A DNA stretch of 42,718 bases, taken from positions 1 through 42,718 of the forward strand of contig JAYFOA010000104.1 in the NCBI GenBank assembly GCA_034933145.1. Reading direction: 5' to 3'. The stretch's first letter is position 1; every line of letters begins with the position of its first letter. The notes beneath the pieces were generated by a model. The model saw nothing but the letters and a program-made list of their open reading frames with translations, did not search any database and was not told the origin of the DNA. Below, in pieces: positions 15,941 through 24,695 of this stretch. The position numbers and the translations under genes are program-made. The DNA is from UBA4644 sp034933145 (GTDB lineage: Bacteria; Bacillota; Clostridia; Oscillospirales; Butyricicoccaceae).

Positions 15941-17347
15941 CTAAACGGCCATGCCGTTGATCAGGGTATCGAGCATTTCGTCCAGAACGGTCATCACACG
16001 GGCGGCAGCCTGATACGCTTTTTGGTATTTGATCGTATTGACGGTCTCCTCATCAATGGAAATGCCGGATACGGCTTCCCTGTCGTCCTGGATCGATTCC
16101 ACGATGGAATTTTTTGCGGATGCCATATCGCCGTAATAGGACGCATCCAATCCGACGTTTCCCATCAGAAGAGAGGCGTACTCTTCAAAAGTTCCGGTAA
16201 ACCCGGAGGAAATCGAAACCTTTTCATTCATTGCATCCCGCAGCTTCTCCGGAACGCCGGTGCTTGTATCGACAAAGGAGGCGTCGTTTTTCCAATCTTC
16301 TGAGAGACAGATATTCCCCGCCGTGATGGTGCCGCTACCATCGGAGGAGGCAAACAGATCTCCGCTTCCGGCATTGAGCGTATTGTAAGTGGAGGCAAAA
16401 GCGGAGGCAAGATCGTCAAGTGCCTTCTGGTAATAAACAACGCCCTGGAAAGTTTCTTCCCCGGTGCCGGCATAGGAACCCGCCCCGTTGATACTCTGCA
16501 GCAGGCCCATAAAGGAGCCCCCGGAAAATGAAAGCTCATTTCCGCTCTCATCCAAAACCACTGTGCCAGCGGTGCCGGTGCCTACCGACAACGTTGCCTG
16601 CATGCCCGTTCCCGTGTCCAGCAGCGTCGTACTTCCGGATTTAATTGAGACCATACCGGTTCCGCCTGTCGTCACCGATATGTTCATATATTCCGATAAC
16701 TTATCAAGATATATGTTTCGCTGATCCTTGAGCTCATTGCAATCAGTCCCATTAACCGTGGAAACCGCAATGTTTTTGTTAAGCTCATTGATTTTACTTA
16801 ACAGATTGTTCGCATCATCCACTGAAAGTGAAAGGTCGTAGTTGAGCTCTTCCCCGATCTGCCCCAGCTGAGACGCATATTCGTTCAGGACGTTGGTCAC
16901 TTTTTCTCCTGCGGAGCGCAGCAGGCTCATATATTCCGTCCCCTGCTGGTTGTTGGACAAATCCTGAAGGGCTGTATAGTAATCCGCCAGTGCGACGTTG
17001 AGTCCATCGGTATCGGTCTCATCGAGCACCCCACGAATGCTTTCCAGCGCCGAAACGGAGGAGGAGAACGCATGATAGGTGGAGTTTGCGTTGCGGTATC
17101 GGACATCCAGATATGCGTCCCGGTTCTGCATGATTTCCGTTACCGTGACCCCCTGCCCTACAACCGGGCCTGAGAGAGCAAATTGAAAGGGACCGAGTCC
17201 CGCACTTACCGAAGTCTGTACCACCGACTGCCGAGTATATCCCTCTGTTTCGGCGTTTGCAATATTCTGATTGGCAATATTGACGGCAATCTGCGCGGCC
17301 GTAAGTCCGCTTTTCGCTATTTCCAATCCATGAAATGTCGCACTCAT
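15941..17347 (-). CDS. flgK: FlgK, hook-filament junction protein
   Basis: The 468-residue protein has the rod/hook N-terminal motif IANQNIANAETEGYTRQ and a C-terminal helix with YQKAYQAAARVMTVLDEMLDTLI. Its length is usual for Firmicute FlgK. It joins the hook to FlgL and the filament. It is exported with the help of FlgN, whose gene lies directly upstream. AAAGGA precedes the ATG. Confidence 0.97.
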   Translation of the reverse strand: MSATFHGLEIAKSGLTAAQIAVNIANQNIANAETEGYTRQSVVQTSVSAGLGPFQFALSGPVVGQGVTVTEIMQNRDAYLDVRYRNANSTYHAFSSSVSALESIRGVLDETDTDGLNVALADYYTALQDLSNNQQGTEYMSLLRSAGEKVTNVLNEYASQLGQIGEELNYDLSLSVDDANNLLSKINELNKNIAVSTVNGTDCNELKDQRNIYLDKLSEYMNISVTTGGTGMVSIKSGSTTLLDTGTGMQATLSVGTGTAGTVVLDESGNELSFSGGSFMGLLQSINGAGSYAGTGEETFQGVVYYQKALDDLASAFASTYNTLNAGSGDLFASSDGSGTITAGNICLSEDWKNDASFVDTSTGVPEKLRDAMNEKVSISSGFTGTFEEYASLLMGNVGLDASYYGDMASAKNSIVESIQDDREAVSGISIDEETVNTIKYQKAYQAAARVMTVLDEMLDTLINGMAV

Positions 17348-17366
17348 GATCCGTTCCTTTCAAGCT

Positions 17367-17792
17367 TCATTTTGAATAGGTCGGCACATCCCCGTCCAAT
17401 CCAAAAATCCTCAGCAGGCTCTTTTTTGTTTCAATTCGTGCTTGAAGAATTCTGCCGTTGAGATCTCCTACCTTCTTTAGCCGCTCCACGGATTCCTTCA
17501 GCCGTGCGTATGCCTCAGCGAGGTACTGTTCTTCCTCGGAGGCTGGCTCTTTCAGAATCCGCTGCATATCAGCCTTAGAAATTCCCAGCGTTTCCTGAAG
17601 CTCTGCCCGCCGGCGTTCCAAATTACTAGAAGACATCAGATGGGGCTGTTCGGCGTTCAAAAGCTTATCGAGCTCCTCCACCGTACCTCTCAGCAGTATC
17701 TGCTTTTTTTCCTCTTCCAGCGCCCGAATTCGATCCTGCACTGCCGCCTGCTGAATCAGGAGCGCAGCCAGGACATCTATCGTCTGTTCCAT
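17367..17792 (-). CDS. flgN: FlgN-family export chaperone
   Basis: The protein of about 141 residues is almost entirely helical and charged, with heptad-like Leu/Glu patterns (LLIQQAAVQDRIRALEEEKK). Size, composition and place between flgM and flgK fit FlgN, which escorts FlgK and FlgL to the export gate. Sequence similarity in this family is weak, so context carries the call. ATG 17792 is used. A TTG at 17816 overlaps the flgM stop (TTGA) and is an alternative that would couple the two genes. Confidence 0.8.
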   Translation of the reverse strand: MEQTIDVLAALLIQQAAVQDRIRALEEEKKQILLRGTVEELDKLLNAEQPHLMSSSNLERRRAELQETLGISKADMQRILKEPASEEEQYLAEAYARLKESVERLKKVGDLNGRILQARIETKKSLLRIFGLDGDVPTYSK

Positions 17793-17812
17793 ATGTGACC
17801 GAACGCAGCCCG

Positions 17813-18109
17813 TCAAAGCCTGTCGATCATGGCGTCGGCAATGTCCTCGCCGCTCACCCGGTAGGTTCCATTTTCAATAGCCGCCTTGATCCGCCGCAGC
17901 TTTTCCGGATCGGTGTTCTGCTCAGCTTCCCGGACGGCAAGCGCCTTTGTATCCTCCGGCTCCCTCTGCTTTTCAGCTTCGTCGGAAAGATACACCCGAT
18001 CGCGGGGCAAGCCAGCTTCCCGGCTGCCGGTTGCGTGTCCCTCACCCGTTTTCAGCGATGTCTCATAGACACTGTCGATCTTATTCAATTCTACAGGATT
18101 AATTTTCAT
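17813..18109 (-). CDS. flgM: FlgM, anti-sigma-28 factor
   Basis: The 98-residue protein has a flexible charged N-terminal half and a C-terminal helix pair (RLRRIKAAIENGTYRVSGEDIADAMID), the part that binds sigma-28. FlgM holds the sigma factor until the hook is done and is then exported. ATG 18109 is used because AGGTGA lies five bases upstream. A sigma-28-like site sits directly before it, so it is likely autoregulated. Confidence 0.93.
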   Translation of the reverse strand: MKINPVELNKIDSVYETSLKTGEGHATGSREAGLPRDRVYLSDEAEKQREPEDTKALAVREAEQNTDPEKLRRIKAAIENGTYRVSGEDIADAMIDRL

Positions 18110-18127
18110 TGTTATCACCTGTCTTAT

Positions 18128-18153
18128 ATATCGTCATTCGCTGAAAATAATTA
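18128..18153 (-). promoter_or_regulatory. Sigma-28-like promoter of flgM-flgN-flgK-flgL
   Basis: TAAT (18153-18150), 15 bases and ACGATAT (18134-18128) on the minus strand match the sites before the flagellin array and fliD. The predicted RNA start is within a few bases of the ribosome site, giving an unusually short leader. Confidence 0.6.
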
Positions 18154-18183
18154 AATTCAAAAATTCTTTGTACTTCCAAAGGT

Positions 18184-18912
18184 TTATGACCGCAGCTGGT
18201 TGGCTGTTTCCTCTATCTCATCCGCGGCCCGGATCATTCTGGCATTCGCCTGAAATCCACGTTGGGCCTGAATCATCCGTGACATCTCGGCTGCGAGATC
18301 AACTGTGGAACGTTCAAGATACCCCTGTCGGATTTCCGCGGTCGCCGTTTGAACGGCGGTGCCGGAAGAAGGACTGGCACCCAGAAGATTCTCCCCCTGC
18401 CGCACAAGGCCGGAAGGATTCGCGAAGGTAAAGACACCGATCTCAGCTGCCGATCCGTTTCCGCCGCTGCTGGACACCGAAAAGCTCACCGCTTTTTCAT
18501 CCTCAATCGGAATTCGCTGAAGCTGGCCATCCAGCACGTAGCAGCCGCCAGCGGTAGTCAGCCAACCGTCCTCTGAGCGTTGAAATGCCCCTGCGCGGGT
18601 ATAGGAAAGGCCACCATTTGCATCCTGCACGCAGAAATAGCCGTCTCCCTCAATCATCAGGTCTAGCGAACGCCCTGTTTTTTCGGGTGCGCCCTGCGCA
18701 GGAAAGGATACAGTTCCGACCGGCTTTACGCCGGTTCCGGCGGCAATTTCCTTACCATCCTGGGCATAGTAGGCATACAAGGTATCGGAAAACTCCGTCT
18801 CCTGGGCATTATACGCAACAGTATCCGTGTTGGCAATATTTTGCGCCCGATCATCGATCCGCTGCTGATTGGCCGCAAGACCCAGACCGGCAGAATGAAA
18901 TGCTGCAATCAT
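18184..18912 (-). CDS. flgG: Flagellar rod protein, FlgG/FlhP family (diverged N-terminus)
   Basis: The 242-residue protein has the typical C-terminal helix AEMSRMIQAQRGFQANARMI and the central GRSLDLMIEGDGYFCVQD of rod proteins. Its N-terminal helix reads QNIANTDTVAYNAQ, where rod proteins normally have NNIANxxTxGYK. It forms part of the axial rod outside the membrane. It follows a second FlgF/FlgG-like gene and the sigma-28 gene, as in other Clostridia. The choice between FlgF, FlgG, FlhO and FlhP names is not certain. Confidence 0.85.
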   Translation of the reverse strand: MIAAFHSAGLGLAANQQRIDDRAQNIANTDTVAYNAQETEFSDTLYAYYAQDGKEIAAGTGVKPVGTVSFPAQGAPEKTGRSLDLMIEGDGYFCVQDANGGLSYTRAGAFQRSEDGWLTTAGGCYVLDGQLQRIPIEDEKAVSFSVSSSGGNGSAAEIGVFTFANPSGLVRQGENLLGASPSSGTAVQTATAEIRQGYLERSTVDLAAEMSRMIQAQRGFQANARMIRAADEIEETANQLRS

Positions 18913-18927
18913 TACTTACCTTCTCCC

Positions 18928-19662
18928 CTATTTTATACTCCCGAGCTGTACCGCTTTGGCAGTCAACTCATCCATCGTGCGCAGAACCTGTGCACACGTC
19001 TGAAATGCACGGGTATCTGCAATCATTCCGGCCATTTCATTCGTTACATCCACGTTGGACGCTTCCAACGCGCCTTGTACGATTTTTCCTTCAAAGGCAT
19101 CCTCTGCCCCGTTATAGGTATAATAATTTTCTCCCAGCTTTTGCATTCCGGCCGGATCCGCCGGGCAGGTGATGCGCAGCGCGCCGGCTAACGCACCGTT
19201 TTCATACACATTTCCGGTCTCGTCCACAGTGAAATCTGAGCTCTGAAGCCGGATCGGGCCCCCAACTCCCTGCAGCCGGTTTCCGGCGGCGTCGGCTAAA
19301 AATCCCTCCGCGTCCATGGTAAAGCGTCCGTTACGGGTAAGCGCCGTTCCCTCCGGAAGCGTGACCGTAAAAAATCCGTTCCCGGCGATGGCCAGATCAA
19401 GGCTTCGGCCGGTCTGCTCCACTGCGCCCTGGCCATACCAAGTCTCTGCCTCATCGACAACCACGCCGTGAGTGACCGTGCCAATCGGTACCGCATCGGA
19501 TTCCGGCGTCAGCAGATAGGTCAGGTGCTCTCCGAACGACCGCTGCGCCAGCCTGTCTCTCTTATATCCCGTCGTATCCAAATTGGCCAAATTATTTCCG
19601 GTGACGTCCATGGAACGAGCGTGGCTCATAAGCCCGGTCGCCGCGATATAGATGCCTCTCAT
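18928..19662 (-). CDS. flgF: Flagellar rod protein, FlgF/FlgG (FlhO) family
   Basis: The 244-residue protein begins MRGIYIAATGLMSHARSMD, followed by NNLANLDTTGYK, and has the central GRSLDLAIAGNGFFTV. It ends with the expected rod helix (EMAGMIADTRAFQTCAQVL). It is a rod subunit exported without a cleaved signal. It is the first gene after the sigma-28 gene and pairs with the next rod gene 15 bases downstream. The flgF symbol is chosen by order; the family cannot be split further by eye. Confidence 0.87.
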   Translation of the reverse strand: MRGIYIAATGLMSHARSMDVTGNNLANLDTTGYKRDRLAQRSFGEHLTYLLTPESDAVPIGTVTHGVVVDEAETWYGQGAVEQTGRSLDLAIAGNGFFTVTLPEGTALTRNGRFTMDAEGFLADAAGNRLQGVGGPIRLQSSDFTVDETGNVYENGALAGALRITCPADPAGMQKLGENYYTYNGAEDAFEGKIVQGALEASNVDVTNEMAGMIADTRAFQTCAQVLRTMDELTAKAVQLGSIK

Positions 19663-19680
19663 TCTGCCGTTTTTCCCCCT

Positions 19681-20436
19681 TCATCCCTTGATGTATCTAT
19701 TTAAAAAGCCCTTCATTTTCAAAATCGCCTTTGTGTGCATCTGCGACACCCTGGAGGGCGTAAGGCCCATTACGAGTGCTATCTCCTTCAGCTTCAGCTC
19801 ATCATAATAATACAGGGAAACTACCATACGCTCCCTTTCATCCAACCGATCGATCGCAGCGGCCAGCATCTGCCGGAGCTCTGTTTTTTGCAGCTCCCCT
19901 TCGGGGTTTCCTAGATCGCTATTTGAATCCTCCAGCAAGCTTTCCTGCACCAGTTCTTCAAACGACAGCACCGTTGAACTGTAAACCTCCGAAAGGTTCT
20001 TGTTCAGTTCTTCGATCCCCATGCCCAGATGTTCGGCCACTTCTTCATCCGTTGCCGGCCGGCCGTGCTGCTCCTGCAAGGTCTGATAAGCGTTTCCAAT
20101 ATCGGTAAATCGTTTCCTGGTTCCCCGGGGAACCCAATCCTGTTTGCGCACATAGTCGATGATGCTTCCTCGGACCCGCATGGAGGCATAGGAATCAAAC
20201 TGTACGCCCCGGTCAATATCGTATTTATCAATGCATTCCATCAATGCGATGATTCCCTGGTTAATGATGTCTTGCGTCTCAGCATACCCTTTAAAAACCG
20301 GAAACATCTTGCGTACATTGCAGGTGACCACATGCATATAGGCCATCAGAATTTGATTGCGCAGCTCCCGCGAATGACCTTCTTTGTATTTAGCCCAATG
20401 TGCCTCCGTTATTTTTTCGGCCTCTGCTACTTGCAA
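19681..20436 (-). CDS. fliA: Sigma-28 (FliA/SigD) RNA polymerase sigma factor
   Basis: The protein of about 251 residues has regions 2, 3 and 4. Region 2 reads FDSYASMRVRGSIIDYVRKQDWVPR, given here in part as QFDSYASMRVRGSIIDY, a FliA hallmark. Region 4 has the helix LKEIALVMGLTPSRVSQMHT. It directs RNA polymerase to late flagellar genes. The start is taken as TTG 20436, seven bases after GGAGG. The GTG at 20445 overlaps the ribosome site and is less likely. It follows flhA with no flhF or flhG in between. Confidence 0.95.
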   Translation of the reverse strand: MQVAEAEKITEAHWAKYKEGHSRELRNQILMAYMHVVTCNVRKMFPVFKGYAETQDIINQGIIALMECIDKYDIDRGVQFDSYASMRVRGSIIDYVRKQDWVPRGTRKRFTDIGNAYQTLQEQHGRPATDEEVAEHLGMGIEELNKNLSEVYSSTVLSFEELVQESLLEDSNSDLGNPEGELQKTELRQMLAAAIDRLDERERMVVSLYYYDELKLKEIALVMGLTPSRVSQMHTKAILKMKGFLNRYIKG

Positions 20437-20502
20437 ATGCGACACCTCCGTTTCCTTTTTGCTTCAGTCGTCATTAAAGAATAGCCTGCGCTTTTGTTCA
20501 AA

Positions 20503-22539
20503 TCATACCGCCACACTGGCTACCGACTGTACCTGAACATCCGATTCGATCTCGTTATAGGACAAAACCACCGTCTCCGCGGAAAACTGCCGGATCATCT
20601 GTTCATAGTACAGCCGTACCACCGGGGAGGTAAGCACCACCGGCGTCCGTACCATACCGCGGATCCTATCTACCGCGCGGGTATGCTCCTTCACGATCTT
20701 CCGCATGGTTTCCGGCTCCATCGAGAGATAAGCGCCGTGATCACTGTGCTTGACGCTGCCGATTATCATGTTTTCCAGCTCGGGGTTGACCGTAATGGCT
20801 TTGAGGCTCCCTTTATCGGCAAACTTCCGTGTAATCGTCCGCCGAAGCGCCTGCCGCACATATTCGGTGAGCAGATCTGTGTCCTTTACCGTTGTCCCCA
20901 TATCCGCGATGGTCTCCAGAATGGTATCCAAGTCTCGAATGGGTATCTGTTCACCAAGCAGAGTACAGAGTATTTTTTGAAGCCCGCCCAGCCCTATGAT
21001 GTTAGGTACTACATCCTCTACCAGCTGCTTATCTGTCTTTTTCAAATTGTCCAGCAGCATGGAGATTTCTTTCCGCCCCAAAAGCTCATGGGCATGTTTC
21101 TTGATCATTTCGGACAGGTGCGTAATAATAACGGATAGTGCGTCGATGAGCGTATATCCATACATCTCGGCCGCTTCCCGGTTTTCCTCGCTTATCCATT
21201 TAGCCTGGATGCCGAATGCCGGTTCCACCGTGTCGATTCCTTCGATCTCCTCTCCGTCCGCACCCGGATTCATAGCCAGATAGTGATCCACCAGTACCTC
21301 ACCCCGGGCGATCTCCTCTCCTCGGAGCTTAATGACATATTGATTGGGATTCAGACTCATGTTGTCACGCAGCTGCACCGCAGGGATGACAAAACCCATC
21401 TCAGTGGCAAACTGCCGGCGGAGCATGACCACCCGGTCCACAAAAGTCCCGCCCTTCCGCTCGTCCACCAGAGGCAGAAGACTGTAGCCAAACTCCATTT
21501 CCAGTGCTTCCACCGTGAGCAGTGTATAGATATTTTCCGGCGTCTTGTAAAACTCCAGCTCGCTGACGGGCCGGGGTTCTTCGTCTGCCAGGGCAGGAGC
21601 TTTTTTCTTTCGGCTCATGTAGGTTCCCAAATAGATCAAAAGACCGCCCATCACGAGAAGAATACCCACCGGGAACCCCGGAACCACGCACAGAAGTAAC
21701 AGTACGCCGCCCGTGATAGAGAAGATGATCGGGTAAGAGATCATCTGCCGGGACAGATCGTGTCCAAGGGCATTTTCCGAGGCGGCTCGCGTAACGATCA
21801 TGCCGGTGGCGGTGGAAACCATCAGGGCGGGGAGCTGGGAGACCAGTCCGTCGCCCACCGTAGCAATCGTATAGATGGACAGTACCTCGGAAAAGGTATG
21901 CCCGCCGGTGACCATTCCGATGATGGTACCGCCGATGATGTTGATACAAACAACGATGATGGAAACAATGGCGTCTCCCTTGACGAACTTGGACGCGCCG
22001 TCCATAGCACCGTAAAAGTCCGCTTCCCGCTGGACCTTCGACCTGCGCAAACGGGCGGTCTTTTCATCAATCATGCCGGAGTTTAAATCGGCATCGATTG
22101 CCATCTGTTTGCCGGGCATGGCATCCAGCGTGAACCGGGCAGACACCTCTGCCACACGTTCCGCGCCCTTGGTGATGACCATGAACTGCACTACCACGAT
22201 GATCAGAAAGACAATGAAGCCGACAACGGCATTGCCGCCGATGACAAATTCGCCAAACGTCTTGATGACCCGCCCCGCTTCACCCCCATGGCCGAGGATC
22301 AGCCGGGTAGAAGATACGTTCAGCCCGATGCGGAACAAGGTCGAGATCAGCAGCACCGATGGAAAGACAGAAAACTCCAGCGGCTCTTTCACATACATGG
22401 TAATCAAAAGGATACACAGGGACAGGGAGATGTTGCACAGCAGCAGCACATCAAGGAAGAATGCAGGCAACGGGATCAGGATCAGGAGTACGATGCCGAT
22501 GACGAAAAAAGTGACTAAACTGTTCAGATATTTTGTCAT
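20503..22539 (-). CDS. flhA: FlhA, flagellar type III export gate protein
   Basis: The 678-residue protein has about eight N-terminal membrane segments (to about residue 310) and a large cytosolic domain that docks chaperones. Conserved stretches include FPSVLLISTLFRIGLNVSST and the FHIPEP-family loop AMPGKQMAIDADLNSG. It is the core export gate and proton-coupled channel part. It overlaps flhB by four bases, so the two are translated together. Confidence 0.97.
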   Translation of the reverse strand: MTKYLNSLVTFFVIGIVLLILIPLPAFFLDVLLLCNISLSLCILLITMYVKEPLEFSVFPSVLLISTLFRIGLNVSSTRLILGHGGEAGRVIKTFGEFVIGGNAVVGFIVFLIIVVVQFMVITKGAERVAEVSARFTLDAMPGKQMAIDADLNSGMIDEKTARLRRSKVQREADFYGAMDGASKFVKGDAIVSIIVVCINIIGGTIIGMVTGGHTFSEVLSIYTIATVGDGLVSQLPALMVSTATGMIVTRAASENALGHDLSRQMISYPIIFSITGGVLLLLCVVPGFPVGILLVMGGLLIYLGTYMSRKKKAPALADEEPRPVSELEFYKTPENIYTLLTVEALEMEFGYSLLPLVDERKGGTFVDRVVMLRRQFATEMGFVIPAVQLRDNMSLNPNQYVIKLRGEEIARGEVLVDHYLAMNPGADGEEIEGIDTVEPAFGIQAKWISEENREAAEMYGYTLIDALSVIITHLSEMIKKHAHELLGRKEISMLLDNLKKTDKQLVEDVVPNIIGLGGLQKILCTLLGEQIPIRDLDTILETIADMGTTVKDTDLLTEYVRQALRRTITRKFADKGSLKAITVNPELENMIIGSVKHSDHGAYLSMEPETMRKIVKEHTRAVDRIRGMVRTPVVLTSPVVRLYYEQMIRQFSAETVVLSYNEIESDVQVQSVASVAV

Positions 22540-23603
22540 ACACCCCGTCCTTTCCGTCTCAGATTATAAACAAAGGCCAGTACCTCGGCTACCGCCTGGT
22601 AATATTTTTCCGGGATCTCCCGATCAAGCTCCACCGCCTCATAAAGGCCCCGGGCCAGCGGCCGGTTTTCAAGTACGGTAATGTGATTCTCCTCTGCAAT
22701 CTCGATGATCTTGAATGCGATGTAATCTGCGCCCTTGGCAATTACCGTCGGCGCCCGGTTTTTCTTTGAATCATAGCGAAGTGCCACGGCGTAGTGAGTC
22801 GGGTTTCTTACCACCACATCGGCCTGAGGCACCTTCTGCATCATCCGTGCGTGACGGAGCCGATTCTGAATCTGCCGGATCCGGCCCTTGACCGCAGGGT
22901 CGCCCTCTGTGTTCTTATATTCATCCTTAATCTCCTGCTTGGTCATCCGTAGCCGCTTTTCATAGTCCCACCACTGATACAGAAGATCCAGAATGCCGAT
23001 GGCGATCATGATAACGCAGACCTTCATCAGAATGGAAAAAACCGTATCCGCAATCCATAAGAGCGACGACCCTACGTCCATCGTCATCAGACGCCCGGTG
23101 CTGCCGACCCGCGCTTTGATTTCTGTGTACAGCACCATGGATATGATCAGAATTTTGAGAAAGGATTTTGCCAGCTCTACAAAGGATCGGGCCGAAAAGA
23201 GCCGTTTAAACCCCGAGATAGGGTCGAGCCGCGAAAACTTGAACGCCAGCAGGGACGGTGCAAACAGAAATCGTGTCTGTGCCCCGCTCAGCAGAAACCC
23301 CGCCAACGCGGCAACCAGCAGCAGCGGCAGAGAGAGTGCCAGGCTTTGCAGAACAAATCCACTTACTAACCGTAAGCTCGAAGCACTGGTAAGCCCATTG
23401 AGCGTGGCGGCCTTGTCGTAATAGTCGGGCAGCATCCGTTCCGTATAAGCCAGAAAATACCCAGACAGGATCTTTGCCGCCGTCAGCGTGGCCAGCAAAC
23501 CCAGCGCGCTGGAAAGATCCTGGCTCTGAAAGGTTTCGCCTTTTTTCCGTTGTTCCTTTTTCTTTCGCGGTGTGGCCTTTTCGGTTTTGCTGCCGTCCGG
23601 AAT
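22536..23603 (-). CDS. flhB: FlhB, export gate and substrate-specificity switch (ATT start)
   Basis: The 355-residue protein begins, after its start, PDGSKTEKATPRKKKEQ, the expected FlhB N-terminus. It has four membrane segments and the self-cleaving NPTH motif (VVRNPTHYAVALRY). It switches export from hook to filament subunits. The frame has a TAA at 23618-23616 and then only GGG GGG AGC AGT ATT before the conserved sequence. No ATG, GTG or TTG is possible without losing the conserved N-terminus (the next is TTG 23498). ATT 23603-23601 follows GGGGGGAG by four bases and is the best start. Confidence 0.93.
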   Translation of the reverse strand: MPDGSKTEKATPRKKKEQRKKGETFQSQDLSSALGLLATLTAAKILSGYFLAYTERMLPDYYDKAATLNGLTSASSLRLVSGFVLQSLALSLPLLLVAALAGFLLSGAQTRFLFAPSLLAFKFSRLDPISGFKRLFSARSFVELAKSFLKILIISMVLYTEIKARVGSTGRLMTMDVGSSLLWIADTVFSILMKVCVIMIAIGILDLLYQWWDYEKRLRMTKQEIKDEYKNTEGDPAVKGRIRQIQNRLRHARMMQKVPQADVVVRNPTHYAVALRYDSKKNRAPTVIAKGADYIAFKIIEIAEENHITVLENRPLARGLYEAVELDREIPEKYYQAVAEVLAFVYNLRRKGRGV

Positions 23604-23631
23604 ACTGCTCCCCCCTTACGCCGCGCCCCGC

Positions 23632-24405
23632 CTAACTCATCAGATGAAATACATGCTCCATCTGTTCAAACAGATATGTGATTCCAGAATCCATCGCCCG
23701 CGCAAACAGGGGTATGGCCGGCAAAATCACTGCCAGTCCCAAAAGGATGCGAAGCTGCAGGCCCACCGAAAATACATTGATCTGCGGCGCAGTCCGCATC
23801 AGAGCTCCCATGCCAAACTCCGCAATCAGCTCTGCCGCAACGACGGGAAGGGCAATCTTCACGCCCATAACCAGCATCTGTCCAAAAAGGAGTACCAGAT
23901 AGTTAGTAAATTGACCGCCCAACAGCGCAGGTCCCGGCGGCAGGATGCGAAAGGTCAGCGTCAAAATCCGGATCAGCGTCAGATGTCCATTGGACAGAAA
24001 AAACATCAGCGTCAGGATTAAATTGAGCAGCGTCCCCGTCAAAGGCACGGTGGTGTTGGACTGCGGATCGTAAATCTTCGACATGCTGACCCCAAGTTGA
24101 AGGTCAATCAGCTCGCCTGCGATCATCGCCACGGATAAGAGCAAATTAAGCATAAATCCGGTGACAAAACCGATCAGCAGTTCTTTTACCCCTGCGGCCG
24201 CCAGAACCGGCAAACTGCTGATCTGCGCGGTTGTATCCCCGCTCAGGGTCCCTGTGACCGCCAATGCGCAGAGAAGGGACAATCCTGCCTTGATCTGACT
24301 GGGAATACCCTTTCGTGCCAGCAGCGGGTTAAAAAAGAACGCGCCCGTAAAGCGGATGAAGACCAGCAGAAACAGCAGGTAGTCCTTATAAACGGCATCC
24401 AGCAT
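23632..24405 (-). CDS. fliR: FliR, export gate membrane protein
   Basis: The 257-residue protein has about six membrane segments, with IRFTGAFFFNPLLARKGIP near the start and GELIDLQLGVSMSKIYDPQ in the middle. It joins FliP and FliQ in the export gate core. No clear ribosome site precedes the ATG; it is 15 bases after the fliQ stop and may depend on coupling. In some Clostridia fliR and flhB are one gene; here they are apart, in different frames. Confidence 0.96.
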   Translation of the reverse strand: MLDAVYKDYLLFLLVFIRFTGAFFFNPLLARKGIPSQIKAGLSLLCALAVTGTLSGDTTAQISSLPVLAAAGVKELLIGFVTGFMLNLLLSVAMIAGELIDLQLGVSMSKIYDPQSNTTVPLTGTLLNLILTLMFFLSNGHLTLIRILTLTFRILPPGPALLGGQFTNYLVLLFGQMLVMGVKIALPVVAAELIAEFGMGALMRTAPQINVFSVGLQLRILLGLAVILPAIPLFARAMDSGITYLFEQMEHVFHLMS

Positions 24406-24419
24406 CGAACCGGGCGCGG

Positions 24420-24680
24420 CTATGCCGTGATCTGCGCGAACACCCGCTGCGTGAACTCAGTCATCATGGTGATGATCCAAGAGCCGAGAAAGATCATAAG
24501 CAGCCCGGTCGCGATGATTTTCGGAACGAATACGGTGTTTTGTTCATGAATCTGCGTCGCTGCCTGAATAATGGAGATAAATAGGCCAATGACCAGGCTC
24601 ACGATCAGAAACGGAGCGGCGATCAGCAACGCGGTAGTAACTGCGTCCTTGCAAATGGAAATCAGATCTCCCTGACTCAT
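24420..24680 (-). CDS. fliQ: FliQ, export gate membrane protein
   Basis: The 86-residue protein has two membrane segments, the usual size and layout, with IISIIQAATQIHEQNT-type sequence between them (ISIIQAATQIHEQNTVFVPK). It forms part of the export gate with FliP and FliR. GGGAGGGAG precedes the ATG. It lies between fliP and fliR as in nearly all loci. Confidence 0.97.
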   Translation of the reverse strand: MSQGDLISICKDAVTTALLIAAPFLIVSLVIGLFISIIQAATQIHEQNTVFVPKIIATGLLMIFLGSWIITMMTEFTQRVFAQITA

Positions 24681-24695
24681 GGCACTCCCTCCCGA

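Noticed and set aside
23498..23640. Possible fliR-flhB fusion by frameshift
   Set aside because: fliR ends in TAG and flhB has its own in-frame TAA after that, so neither frame reaches the other; separate genes fit better.
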